DNA of 7,865 nucleotides, from NCBI GenBank assembly GCA_025935515.1, contig JAICVC010000099.1:1-7865 (forward strand), read 5' to 3'. Within the stretch, counting starts at the first letter, position 1, and each line of letters starts with the position of its first letter. The notes below the pieces were generated by a model. That model made no database searches. It was not told the DNA's origin and worked only from the letters and a program-made list of their open reading frames with translations. Position numbers and translations under genes: made by a program. The stretch is from Sphingomonas sp. (lineage in GTDB: Bacteria > Pseudomonadota > Alphaproteobacteria > Sphingomonadales > Sphingomonadaceae). Of this stretch, positions 1-7,400 are shown in pieces.

Positions 1-81
1 AAGCTCGCCGGCGAGGCCTTCCAGCCGCTCTCGAACCGCGCTTCGGCCAATGCCGAGCGCTTCAACACCCTCGTTGCCTGA
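1..81 (+). CDS. C-terminal end of a rightward gene, possibly a phasin family protein (partial)
   Basis: Frame 1 is open from the window edge to a TGA at 79-81 and gives 26 residues ending in NAERFNTLVA. The tail has the alternating Ala, Asn, Arg and Phe pattern of an amphipathic helix (AFQPLSNR, then ANAERF). This resembles the C-terminal helices of phasins, which coat polyhydroxyalkanoate granules, and a phasin-like gene next to clpS would fit my recollection of sphingomonad gene order. That comparison is from memory and the fragment is too short to prove it. The reading frame itself is supported by the strong terminator that follows 34 bases after the stop. Confidence 0.5.
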   Translation, partial: KLAGEAFQPLSNRASANAERFNTLVA

Positions 82-115
82 CCCTCTCCCCTCCTAAGTC
101 AGGGCAACGACTGTC

Positions 116-153
116 GGCGGCCGCTCCAGTAACGGGGCGGCCGCCATTTTTTT
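116..153 (+). terminator. Strong Rho-independent terminator after the phasin-like gene
   Basis: A 12-bp GC-rich stem (116-127 paired with 134-145, one U-G pair) encloses the 6-base loop AGTAAC. It is followed by one A and then seven T at 147-153. This is a textbook intrinsic terminator for rightward transcription. It separates the upstream gene from clpS, so clpS needs its own promoter. Confidence 0.93.
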
Positions 154-177
154 ACCGATGTGCTGCTAATTGCCGCC

Positions 178-207
178 TTGCCGCGTTTTGGCGGGCTGCC
201 ATATTTT
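178..207 (+). promoter_or_regulatory. Possible clpS promoter
   Basis: TTGCCG at 178-183 and TATTTT at 202-207 are separated by 18 bases and lie between the terminator and the clpS start. They match sigma-70 type -35 and -10 boxes only moderately. The AT-rich patch at 201-208 stands out in this GC-rich gap. If the boxes are right, transcription would begin about at the clpS ATG, leaving little or no leader. Confidence 0.35.
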
Positions 208-215
208 AGAGACTG

Positions 216-569
216 ATGATTTCGAGCCTGATCAGGATGGCGAACGGCCCGGACGGCGACGACGGCCTCGACGAGATCGAGACCGGCGTTGCGACGCGCA
301 CCCGGCCCAAGACCAAGAAGCCGTCTAACTACAAGGTGCTGATGCTCAACGACGACTACACGCCGATGGAGTTCGTCGTGCTCGTCCTGCAGCGCTTCTT
401 CTCAATGGGGATCGAGGACGCGACGCGGGTGATGCTTCAGGTCCACCAGCAGGGTGTCGCGGTTTGCGGCGTCTTCACTTATGAGGTCGCCGAGACCAAG
501 GTTACCCAGGTGATCGACTTTGCGCGGGAGAACCAGCACCCGCTCCAGTGCACGCTCGAAAAGGCCTAG
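216..569 (+). CDS. clpS: ATP-dependent Clp protease adaptor protein ClpS
   Basis: ClpS binds the N-terminal domain of ClpA and delivers proteins with N-degrons (Leu, Phe, Trp or Tyr at the N-terminus) to the cytosolic ClpAP protease. The 117 residues consist of a variable acidic N-terminal extension (1-36), needed in the family for substrate delivery, and the conserved core from YKVLMLNDDYTPMEFV (39-54) to HPLQCTLEKA at the end. By alignment with the E. coli protein (known from memory, offset +11) the alpha-amino-binding residues are N45, D46 and H77, and the gate and pocket methionines M51 and M73 are present. The core is complete and looks functional. The ATG at 216 has only a weak AGAGA upstream; an in-frame ATG at 237 is the alternative. 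No clpA follows: the next gene is convergent, 3 bases away. Confidence 0.96.
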   Translation: MISSLIRMANGPDGDDGLDEIETGVATRTRPKTKKPSNYKVLMLNDDYTPMEFVVLVLQRFFSMGIEDATRVMLQVHQQGVAVCGVFTYEVAETKVTQVIDFARENQHPLQCTLEKA

Positions 570-579
570 CCTTCAGCGT
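552..579. terminator. Hairpin over the clpS and DUF486 stop codons, possible weak two-way terminator
   Basis: An inner stem AAGGC/GCCTT (561-565 with 569-573, loop CTA) and an outer stem ACGCT/AGCGT (552-556 with 575-579) are joined by an asymmetric internal loop. The structure spans both convergent stop codons. There is no U tract on the rightward side and only a short T run leftward, so efficient termination is doubtful. This is the only candidate transcript end between the two genes. Confidence 0.3.
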
Positions 580-905
580 CCCACAAACATGAAGCACGCG
601 GCCCCGGACAGGCAAGCAAAAGCCCCCAGGTAGCGCCAGCCTATCGGTTCCTTCAGAACGACCGCGGCGAAGACCGCGAACACGCCCAGCGTAATGACTT
701 CCTGGATCACCTTAAGCTGGGCGCCGCTGAAGCCCTGAGCATAGCCGATCCGGTTCGCTGGCACCGCGAAGGAATATTCGATGAGGGCAATGCCCCAGCC
801 AATCAGCACCGCGGTGATCATCGGCAGGTGCGGGAATTTCAGGTGCCCATACCAGGCGAGCGTCATGAAGATGTTCGAGATGAGCAGCAGAGCGAGGGTA
901 GACAT
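573..905 (-). CDS. DUF486 / DMT-type small four-helix membrane protein
   Basis: This is a 110-residue, strongly hydrophobic protein with four predicted membrane segments, at about 4-20, 29-48, 66-84 and 91-108. The signature stretches MTLAWYGHLKF (14-24), IEYSFAVPANRIGY (42-55) and FSGAQLKVIQEVITL (59-73) match the DUF486 family (DMT_6 in Pfam), a small member of the drug/metabolite transporter superfamily. The length is typical, so it is complete. Small proteins of this kind usually work as dimers, but the substrate of the DUF486 group is not established, so I assign none. It converges on clpS and is divergent from murA. The ATG at 905 is preceded by only a weak purine run (GGTAGAG). Confidence 0.9.
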   Translation of the reverse strand: MSTLALLLISNIFMTLAWYGHLKFPHLPMITAVLIGWGIALIEYSFAVPANRIGYAQGFSGAQLKVIQEVITLGVFAVFAAVVLKEPIGWRYLGAFACLSGAACFMFVGR

Positions 906-968
906 TCCAAATCTCTACCGCTGCGCCGCATCCACTTCCAGCGATGCCGACGCGGACTTTCGCATCTC

Positions 969-996
969 TTGAACGCAGGGCGACTCCCGCTAAAGC
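969..996 (+). promoter_or_regulatory. Possible murA promoter
   Basis: TTGAAC at 969-974 resembles a -35 box, and a weak TAAAGC at 991-996 lies 16 bases downstream. The start of transcription would then fall about at the GTG at 1004. The -10 match is poor, so this is a tentative mark in the 98-base gap between the divergent genes. Confidence 0.2.
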
Positions 997-1003
997 GCGC
1001 GGC

Positions 1004-2287
1004 GTGGACAGCATCTGGATCAGGGGCGGAAAGACGCTCAAGGGCGAAATCCCGATCAGCGGCGCCAAGAATGCAGCGCTGACTCTGCTGCCCTGCGCGC
1101 TGCTGACCGAAGAGAAACTGACGCTGACGAATCTGCCGCGGCTGGCCGACGTCGATACGTTCGCGCATCTCCTCAACCAGCTCGGCGTTTCGACCCATGT
1201 CGCCGGGGTCAAGAAGGGCGAGATCGGGCGGCGAATGACGCTCCAGGCCGACGACATCGTTTCGACCGTCGCCCCCTACGATATGGTCCGCAAGATGCGC
1301 GCCTCGGTGCTGGTGCTGGGGCCGATGCTCGCGCGGATGGGAGAGGCAACCGTCTCGCTGCCGGGCGGCTGCGCCATCGGCGACCGGCCGATCGACCTGC
1401 ACCTGAAGGCGCTCGAGTGCATGGGTGCCGAGATCGAGCTTGCCGCCGGTTACGTGAAAGCGAGTGCGCCGAAGGGCAGGCTACCCGGTGGTGACTTCAG
1501 CTTCCCGGTCGTCTCGGTCGGCGCCACCGAGAATGCGGTGATGGCAGCGGTCCTCGCCAAGGGGAAAACACAGCTCTTCAACGCCGCGCGCGAGCCCGAA
1601 ATCGTCGATCTGTGCAACCTGCTCGTGGCGATGGGCGCCAAGATCAAGGGCATCGGCTCCGCGCACCTGACGATCGACGGGGTCGAGGGCCTGAACGGCA
1701 CGACCTATGAAGTGATGCCCGACCGTATCGAGGCGGGAAGCTATGCGTGCGCGGCGGGGATCACCGGCGGCTCGATCGACCTCATCGGCGCCCGGCCGGA
1801 CGACATGCAGGCGACGCTCAACGCGCTCGCGCACTGCGGCCTGATGATCGAGTTCCACAACCGGGGGATCAAGGTCAGCGCCAACGGCGGCATGAAGCCG
1901 CTGGCGCTGTCGACCTCGCCATTCCCGGGCTTCGCGACCGACATGCAGGCGCAATTCATGGCCATGCTGTGCCGTGCCGAGGGCGACAGCTTCCTCGAGG
2001 AGACGATTTTCGAGAATCGCTACATGCACGTGCCCGAGCTCAGGCGAATGGGCGCCGACGTCGATATCCACGGCCGCTCGGCGATCGTCCGCGGAGTCGA
2101 CGGGCTGACCGGCGCGAGCGTGATGGCCACCGACCTCCGTGCCTCGATGAGCCTGGTGCTGGCCGGCCTTGCCGCCGAAGGGGAGACCGAGGTCCTGCGT
2201 GTCTATCACCTCGACCGCGGCTATGAACGGCTCGAGGAAAAACTGAGCGCCGTCGGAGCGACAATCGAACGCCGGTCGGCAGGATAG
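1004..2287 (+). CDS. murA: UDP-N-acetylglucosamine 1-carboxyvinyltransferase MurA
   Basis: MurA transfers the enolpyruvyl group of phosphoenolpyruvate to UDP-GlcNAc, the first committed step of cytosolic peptidoglycan precursor synthesis. The protein has the two-lobed EPSP-synthase-like fold of the family. From the GTG start it is 427 residues. K22 and N23 lie in ISGAKNAAL; the catalytic-loop cysteine, the fosfomycin target, is C123 in SLPGGCAIG (codon 1370-1372); D313 is in ATDMQAQ, R379 in DLRAS and R405 in DRGYER. These match E. coli K22, N23, C115, D305, R371 and R397, with a constant offset of 8 after a short insertion. The exact K22 agreement favours the GTG over an in-frame ATG at 944, which would add 20 residues with no family counterpart. 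Neither start has a good Shine-Dalgarno sequence. With Cys, not Asp, in the loop, fosfomycin sensitivity of the enzyme is expected. Confidence 0.97.
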   Translation: MDSIWIRGGKTLKGEIPISGAKNAALTLLPCALLTEEKLTLTNLPRLADVDTFAHLLNQLGVSTHVAGVKKGEIGRRMTLQADDIVSTVAPYDMVRKMRASVLVLGPMLARMGEATVSLPGGCAIGDRPIDLHLKALECMGAEIELAAGYVKASAPKGRLPGGDFSFPVVSVGATENAVMAAVLAKGKTQLFNAAREPEIVDLCNLLVAMGAKIKGIGSAHLTIDGVEGLNGTTYEVMPDRIEAGSYACAAGITGGSIDLIGARPDDMQATLNALAHCGLMIEFHNRGIKVSANGGMKPLALSTSPFPGFATDMQAQFMAMLCRAEGDSFLEETIFENRYMHVPELRRMGADVDIHGRSAIVRGVDGLTGASVMATDLRASMSLVLAGLAAEGETEVLRVYHLDRGYERLEEKLSAVGATIERRSAG

Positions 2288-2355
2288 CGTCATCGCGAGG
2301 AGCGTAGCGAAGCGGCGATCCAGTTCTGGATTGTTTCGCTTCGCTCGCAATGACG
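2288..2355. repeat. Imperfect palindromic REP-like repeat between convergent genes
   Basis: The left arm (2288-2323) begins CGTCATCGCGAG and ends GATCCAG. The right arm (2326-2355) is its imperfect inverse, beginning CTGGATTG and ending CGCAATGACG. The arms differ by about 6 bases in the middle and a few substitutions, and only TT lies between them. The unit resembles a dispersed palindromic sequence that I recall from many proteobacterial intergenic regions. The element starts directly after the murA stop and ends one base before the stop of the leftward acetyltransferase gene. As RNA it would fold into a long hairpin from either strand, so it could end or stabilise both transcripts. There is no U tract. 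Confidence 0.8.
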
Positions 2356-2356
2356 A

Positions 2357-3139
2357 TTACAACTTCTTGAAGAAGCGGATGCTGGTGCGCTCGTAGCCCA
2401 TGTGGCGGTAGAAGGCGTGCGCCTCGGCGCGGCGGTCGTTGCTGGTGACCTCAATCAACTTGCAGCCCTGCTTGCGGCACCATTGTTCCGCCGCGTCGAC
2501 CAGCATCCGGCCGAGGCCGAGCCCATGGGCCTTCTCATCAACCACGAGGATCGTGATCCGGCCGAGCGGTGCGTCGCGGTGGATGGTGACGGTCTTATGC
2601 ACGCCGCATAGCCCGACGACCCTCTTGCCGATCGTCGCGACCAACGGCTCTTCCTTGAGCTTGGCGAGGGCCCTGATGTTCTTGCGGACGGATTTCTCGT
2701 CGATCTCGTGCCCGAGGTAATGGATCAGCTTGGTCAATTCCGCCGCATCGCCCGGCTTCACAGCGCGGATTTTCGGTGCGGGCGGGGGCTTGGGTTCCGC
2801 CTTCGGCTTGCTGCGAGCCGTCGCAGGGGCAACCAGTTCCGGCTCAGCGTCGTTGGCGGCCTCGCGCTTCGGCTTGGTCTTGCGCTTGCGGGGCATGACG
2901 GCGACGTCGAGCGAGGCCCCCCAGTCTTTCGCGCCGAGGTTGCGGAGGAAATGCTCGGCATCCTCCGGCGAGGCGGTCGGCCCCTTGGCATCCATGCCGA
3001 ACACCGGCTTGCCCGAGGGGTCGGTCAGCCCGACCTTGCCGAAGCGGCGCTTGCCCGGAGTCCGGACTCGCGAGCGGACCAGCTTCAGGCCGCGGTTGCG
3101 CGCGGTTTCGGCGAGCGCATCGAGGCGTTCGTCGCTCAC
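2357..3139 (-). CDS. GNAT family N-acetyltransferase with an unassigned N-terminal region
   Basis: The protein has 260 residues from a GTG start at 3139. Residues 1-82 form a compact region I do not recognise (for example RTPGKRRFGKVGLTDPSG, 27-43 region). Residues 83-123 are a Lys/Pro/Ala-rich, probably disordered linker. Residues 124-260 are a GNAT domain: IRAVKPGDAAELTKLI opens it, the acetyl-CoA site is the VVDEKAHGLGLGRML stretch (199-213), and the SNDRRAEAHAFYRHMGY motif (233-249) closes it. GNAT enzymes move the acetyl group of acetyl-CoA to an amine; the substrate here is unknown. The reading frame stays open upstream to 4411, but that part is the shadow of the DUF445 gene. The GTG overlaps the DUF445 TGA as GTGA, which decides the start and suggests translational coupling. 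An internal ATG (residue 82) would give a protein lacking the N-terminal region. Confidence 0.9.
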   Translation of the reverse strand: MSDERLDALAETARNRGLKLVRSRVRTPGKRRFGKVGLTDPSGKPVFGMDAKGPTASPEDAEHFLRNLGAKDWGASLDVAVMPRKRKTKPKREAANDAEPELVAPATARSKPKAEPKPPPAPKIRAVKPGDAAELTKLIHYLGHEIDEKSVRKNIRALAKLKEEPLVATIGKRVVGLCGVHKTVTIHRDAPLGRITILVVDEKAHGLGLGRMLVDAAEQWCRKQGCKLIEVTSNDRRAEAHAFYRHMGYERTSIRFFKKL

Positions 3140-4401
3140 AGGCTGTCGATCACGTGGAGGATCAGGCCGACGAGGCCGCCGACCAGCGTGCCGTTGATGC
3201 GGATATACTGCAGGTCGCGGCCCACCGCGGCTTCGAGCCGGTTGGTCACCGTTTGCGCGTCCCAGCCGCGGATCGTTTCCGACACCAGTTTGACGATCTG
3301 ACTGCCGTAGCTTGCGGCCATGCCGACCACGGCGCGCCGCGCGAACTGGTTGATCGCCGCGCGGATGCGGGCGTCTTTCTCGAGCGTGCCGCCCATCGAT
3401 TTCAGGATTTCGCCGAGCTTGCCTGCAAGCACCGCGTCCGGGTTGCGCGCAGCCTTGATGATCGCCTCGCGCGCCCGCTGCCACAAGGCATCGATCCACA
3501 AGCTGACCGACTTGTTGTCGAGCAACTGTTCCTTGATCGCCTCGACCCGCTCGCGCGTTTCGGGCTTGGTCTGGAGGTCGTTGGCGAGCTGGACGAGGGC
3601 CTCCTCGATCTTGATCCGAACCGGGTGGGCGGGGTCGGTCGACATTTCCGCAGTGAGCTTGCGGAGGCCGTCGATGATCGCGTCTGCGAGCTTGGCGTCG
3701 AGCCCCGCGAGCTTCAGCACCCAATTCGCCTTCTTGTGCACCATGTCGCGAATCAGCTGCTCGTTGGCGTCGAGCGCGCGGGCGGTCCAGCGGATCGCCG
3801 CTTCGAGCATCGGCACGTGGCGGTCGTCGTTGATCGCCGAAGCGAGGGCATGCCCCAACAGTGGCGACACCTCCATGTTGCGCAGCCGTCCCGAGATCGC
3901 CCCCTTGACGATCCCGCCCAGCCGCTCGTCGTCGAGGCTCTCGAACACGTCGGCGATCAGCCGCGAAGCGCCGGCTCGTATCCGCGTGCCTTCGCCGGCC
4001 GGAGTCTGCAGGAAGCGGCCAGCCGCGCCGGCGACGTCGAGCCGCTGCATCCGCCGCGCCACGACCGCGGGAATCAGGAAATTCTCCTTGAGGAAGTTGG
4101 CGAGCGCTTCGCCGATGCGATCCTTGTTCCGCGGGATGATCGCGGTGTGGGGAATCGGCAGGCCGAGCGGATGGCGGAACAGGGCCGTGACCGCGAACCA
4201 GTCGGCGAGGCCGCCGACCATCGCCGCCTCGGCGAACGCCTTCACATAGCTCAGCCCGGGATATTGCTGCTCGAAGGCGCGGGCGACGAAGAACACGGCC
4301 GCCATCACCACCAGCAGTCCGGTGGCGACCACCTTCATTCCCTGCGCGCCGGGCTGCGCGGGGTTGAAGCGGGACAGAGCGCCGTTGGTCATCGTCTTCA
4401 T
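3136..4401 (-). CDS. DUF445 domain-containing membrane protein
   Basis: The protein has 421 residues and belongs to the DUF445 family (PF04286, E. coli YjiN relatives), whose molecular function is not established. A membrane segment at about 24-42 is followed by the family hallmark, AEAAMVGGLADWFAVTALF (57-75) and then RHPLGLPIPHTAIIPRNKDRIGEALANFL (76-104 region). A long, mostly helical charged part follows (about 105-395), and a hydrophobic C-terminal end, GTLVGGLVGLILHVIDSL (404-421), probably forms a second membrane segment. It lies 31 bases after the RND permease and overlaps the GNAT gene by four bases, so the three genes probably share a transcript. The ATG at 4401 has no clear Shine-Dalgarno sequence; in-frame ATGs at 4392 and 4338 are alternatives, and the second would still keep the first membrane segment. 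Confidence 0.93.
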   Translation of the reverse strand: MKTMTNGALSRFNPAQPGAQGMKVVATGLLVVMAAVFFVARAFEQQYPGLSYVKAFAEAAMVGGLADWFAVTALFRHPLGLPIPHTAIIPRNKDRIGEALANFLKENFLIPAVVARRMQRLDVAGAAGRFLQTPAGEGTRIRAGASRLIADVFESLDDERLGGIVKGAISGRLRNMEVSPLLGHALASAINDDRHVPMLEAAIRWTARALDANEQLIRDMVHKKANWVLKLAGLDAKLADAIIDGLRKLTAEMSTDPAHPVRIKIEEALVQLANDLQTKPETRERVEAIKEQLLDNKSVSLWIDALWQRAREAIIKAARNPDAVLAGKLGEILKSMGGTLEKDARIRAAINQFARRAVVGMAASYGSQIVKLVSETIRGWDAQTVTNRLEAAVGRDLQYIRINGTLVGGLVGLILHVIDSL

Positions 4402-4432
4402 GCCGGCTCAATAACCGACATGCGGCTGAGGT

Positions 4433-7400
4433 TCACTCCGCTGGAACAGCCGTTCCGGCAGCGTGCGCTTCCTCGCCGATGAGCTTGTGGAAGATCTTGC
4501 CGATCCGGGTCTCGATCGAGATGGCGATCGAGAAATATGACGGCACGAGGAGCAACGTCAGCACCGTCGAGAAGATGAGGCCGCCAATGACGGTGATGCC
4601 CATCGGTGCGCGCCAGCTGTTGTCGCCGCTGATCGAGATTGCCGTCGGAAGCATGCCCGCGACCATTGCGACGGTGGTCATGACGATCGGCTGGGCGCGC
4701 TTGTGGCCCGCCTCCCAGATCGCCTCGTTCTTCGGCATGCCGTGGTTCATCATCTCGACCGCGAAGTCGACCAGCAGGATCGAGTTCTTGGCGACGATCC
4801 CGAACAGCATGAGGATGCCGATCAGCACGAACAGCGAGATCGGCTGGCCGGCGATGTGCAGCGCCACCGCCGCACCAAGCGGCGCGAGGACCAAAGAGCC
4901 CATGTTGACGAACGGGGCGAGGAAGCGGCGGTAGAGCAGGACCAGCACCGCGAACACCAGCAGAATGCCCGCGATCAGGGCGACCGCGAAGTTGAACAGC
5001 AACTCGGACTGCCACTTCTGGTTGCCGAGATTCATCTTCTGCACGCCCTGCGGCAGATCCTTCACGGCCGGAAGCTGATTGACCTTGGCCCACACGTCGC
5101 CCTCGACCACGCCGGGCGCGAGATCGGCCCCGATCGCCAGGCGGCGAAGCTGGTTGGACCGCATGATCGTCGTCGGGCCCGATCCGAACCCGATTTCCGC
5201 AACCGACTTCAGCGGAACCGATCCGCCGTTCGATGTCGGAACGGGCAAGTTCTCGAGGGTCGAGAGATCGCGCCGCGCATTTTCGGACAGCGAAACCTGG
5301 ATGGGAACCTGGCGATCCGAAAGCGAGAATTTCGCGCTGTTCTGCTCGATGTCGCCAAGCGTGGCGATGCGAATCGTCTGGCTCAGCGCCGCAGTCGTGA
5401 CTCCAAGGTCGGCGGCAAGGTCGAAGCGCGGCTTGATCGTGATTTCCGGCTGCGCAAGCTGGCTGCCGACGCGCGGTGCCCGCAGGCCCGGGACCGTTTC
5501 CATCTGCTTGGCGATCTGGTTGGCGACGGTTGTCAGCTGAACCGGATCGTCGCCGCCCAGATAGAGCATGATGTCGCGCTGGTCGGCGTCGGGCCCGCCG
5601 CCGTTCTGGCTCATGAAGCTGACCCGGGCGTCGGGGAACGCCGCGAGAGTCGGCGACATGCCCCGTTCGAACTCGGTGCTGGTGAGCTCGCGGTCCTTCT
5701 TGAGGATGATGTTCACGCGGCCGGAGCCGACATTGACGCGCTCGAACACGCGCTCGACCGTGGGGTCCTTGATGACGATGGCCGCGACGCGGTCGGTGGC
5801 CGCCTCGGTCTGCTTTAGCGTGCTGCCGGGCGGAAGCGTGATGTTGACCCGCGAATAGTCGGAATTCTGGGGCGGAAAGAATGACATCGACAAGGTGCCG
5901 AACAGGACGACGCTGAGCAGCAGCGTCACGACGCCGGCGCCCACCATCGCCAGTCGATGGTCGCGCATTCGCGCGTTCCAGCGGGCGACGACGAGGCCAT
6001 GCCATTCGGCGAAGCTTGCGCTGAAGACCATCTGGACGAGACCGGCAATGAGCTTCGCGGCGCCGTAGGCGACGGCGGCGCCGACCAGGAAGGCGATCGC
6101 AAACCCGATCGCACCGGGGACGCCGAGCTTGCCGAGCCCCATCATGGTTGCGCCGACGCCCGCCACGAACGCGGCCAGGACCGGCAGGAGGAGCAAGAAC
6201 GCGAGCGCATAATAGCCGAAGTTGCGCGCAGGCTTGGGGAGCCGGGCAAGGAGCGCATGCGCCTTGGTGGTGTCGAGGCTCCAGTTCAGGACCTTGAGAT
6301 AGACGTCCATCCACCTCCAGTTGGCGTGCGGCTGGACGCCGTGCGAGCGGAGGAAATAGGCGGCGATCAGCGGCGTGATCATGCGTGCGACGAACAGGCT
6401 CATCAGCACCGACAGCACGACGGTGAAGCCGAACGCCTTGAAATACTGGCCGGCGATTCCGGGCATCAGCGCGACCGGGAAGAACACCGCGACGATCGCC
6501 ATGGTCGTCGCCAGCACGGCGAGGCCGATTTCGTCCGCGGCATCGAGCGAGGCCTGATAGGCGGATTTGCCCATGCGCATGTGGCGCACGATGTTCTCGA
6601 TCTCGACGATCGCGTCGTCGACCAGGACGCCGGCGACGAGGCCCATCGCCATCGTCGACATGAAGTTCATGGTGATGCCCATCATGCTCATGAACGCGAA
6701 GGCCGGGATCGCCGAGAGCGGGATCGCGAGTGCCGAGATGGCGGTGGCCCGGATGTCGCGCAGGAAGATGAGGACCACGAGAACGGCGAGGACCGCGCCC
6801 TCGACCAGCCCTTCCATCGCCGAATTGTACTGCGACTTGGTGTAATCAACGGTGTTGAAGACTTCCGAGAAGTGAACCTTGGGGTTCTCCTTCTCGAGCT
6901 TCTTCAGCTCCTTCCAGGCGGCGTCATAAGCGGTCACCTCGGACGAGCCCTTGGCCCGCTGGATCATGAACGTGACGACCTGCCGGCCATTCATCTTCGC
7001 GATCGAGCGCTGCTCGGAGTTGCTGTCTTTCACGTCGCCGAGGTCGGCGAGCTTCACGAAGCGGCCGCCCGGCAGCGAAATCTGCGTCTGCGAAAGCTGG
7101 TAGGCATCCGGTGCGTTGCCGAGCACGCGCACCGATTGTTCGGAGCCCGCGACTTCCGCCCGCCCGCCGGCGCCGTTCATATTGTTCTGGCGAAGCTGCT
7201 GGTTGACTTGCGCGGCGGTGATGCCTTGCGCCTGAAGCGCCGCGGGATCGAGGATCACGCGGATGTTGCGATCGACTCCGCCGACGCGGGAAACGGCGGC
7301 AACGCCCTCCAGACCGAGCAGGCGTTTGGCGACCGTATTGTCGATATACCAGCTCAATTGCTCGAGCGTCATGTCGGTGGTCTGCGCACCGACGTAGGAG

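Noticed and set aside
944..1003. 20-residue N-terminal extension of MurA from the ATG at 944
   Set aside because: The family begins at the following residues, the extension resembles nothing known, and there is no ribosome binding site before the ATG. It remains a lower-ranked alternative.
863..1402. Leftward and rightward open frames of 60-180 codons across the DUF486-murA gap
   Set aside because: They overlap two well-supported genes and their translations are compositionally biased; no start signals support them.
1481..2350. 289-codon leftward open frame opposite murA and running into the palindromic repeat
   Set aside because: It is antisense to the catalytic part of murA, begins inside the repeat, and shows no family features.
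3140..4411. Upstream two-thirds of a 684-codon leftward open frame continuous with the GNAT gene
   Set aside because: It overlaps the DUF445 gene in another frame, its translation is Arg/Pro/Gly-rich without any domain, and the GNAT gene has a natural GTG start coupled to the DUF445 stop. It is an artefact of high GC.
3154..4482. 442-codon rightward open frame opposite the DUF445 gene
   Set aside because: It is antisense to a well-supported family member and rich in Arg, Asp, His and Gly. It has no domain and no plausible translation signal.
4703..5818. 371-codon rightward open frame opposite the RND permease gene
   Set aside because: It mirrors codon bias of the permease on the other strand and has no recognisable domain.
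4398..6314. 638-codon leftward open frame overlapping the RND permease gene
   Set aside because: The translation is Arg-rich, low in hydrophobic residues and without recognisable motifs, while the overlapping permease frame carries all family residues. It is a shadow frame.
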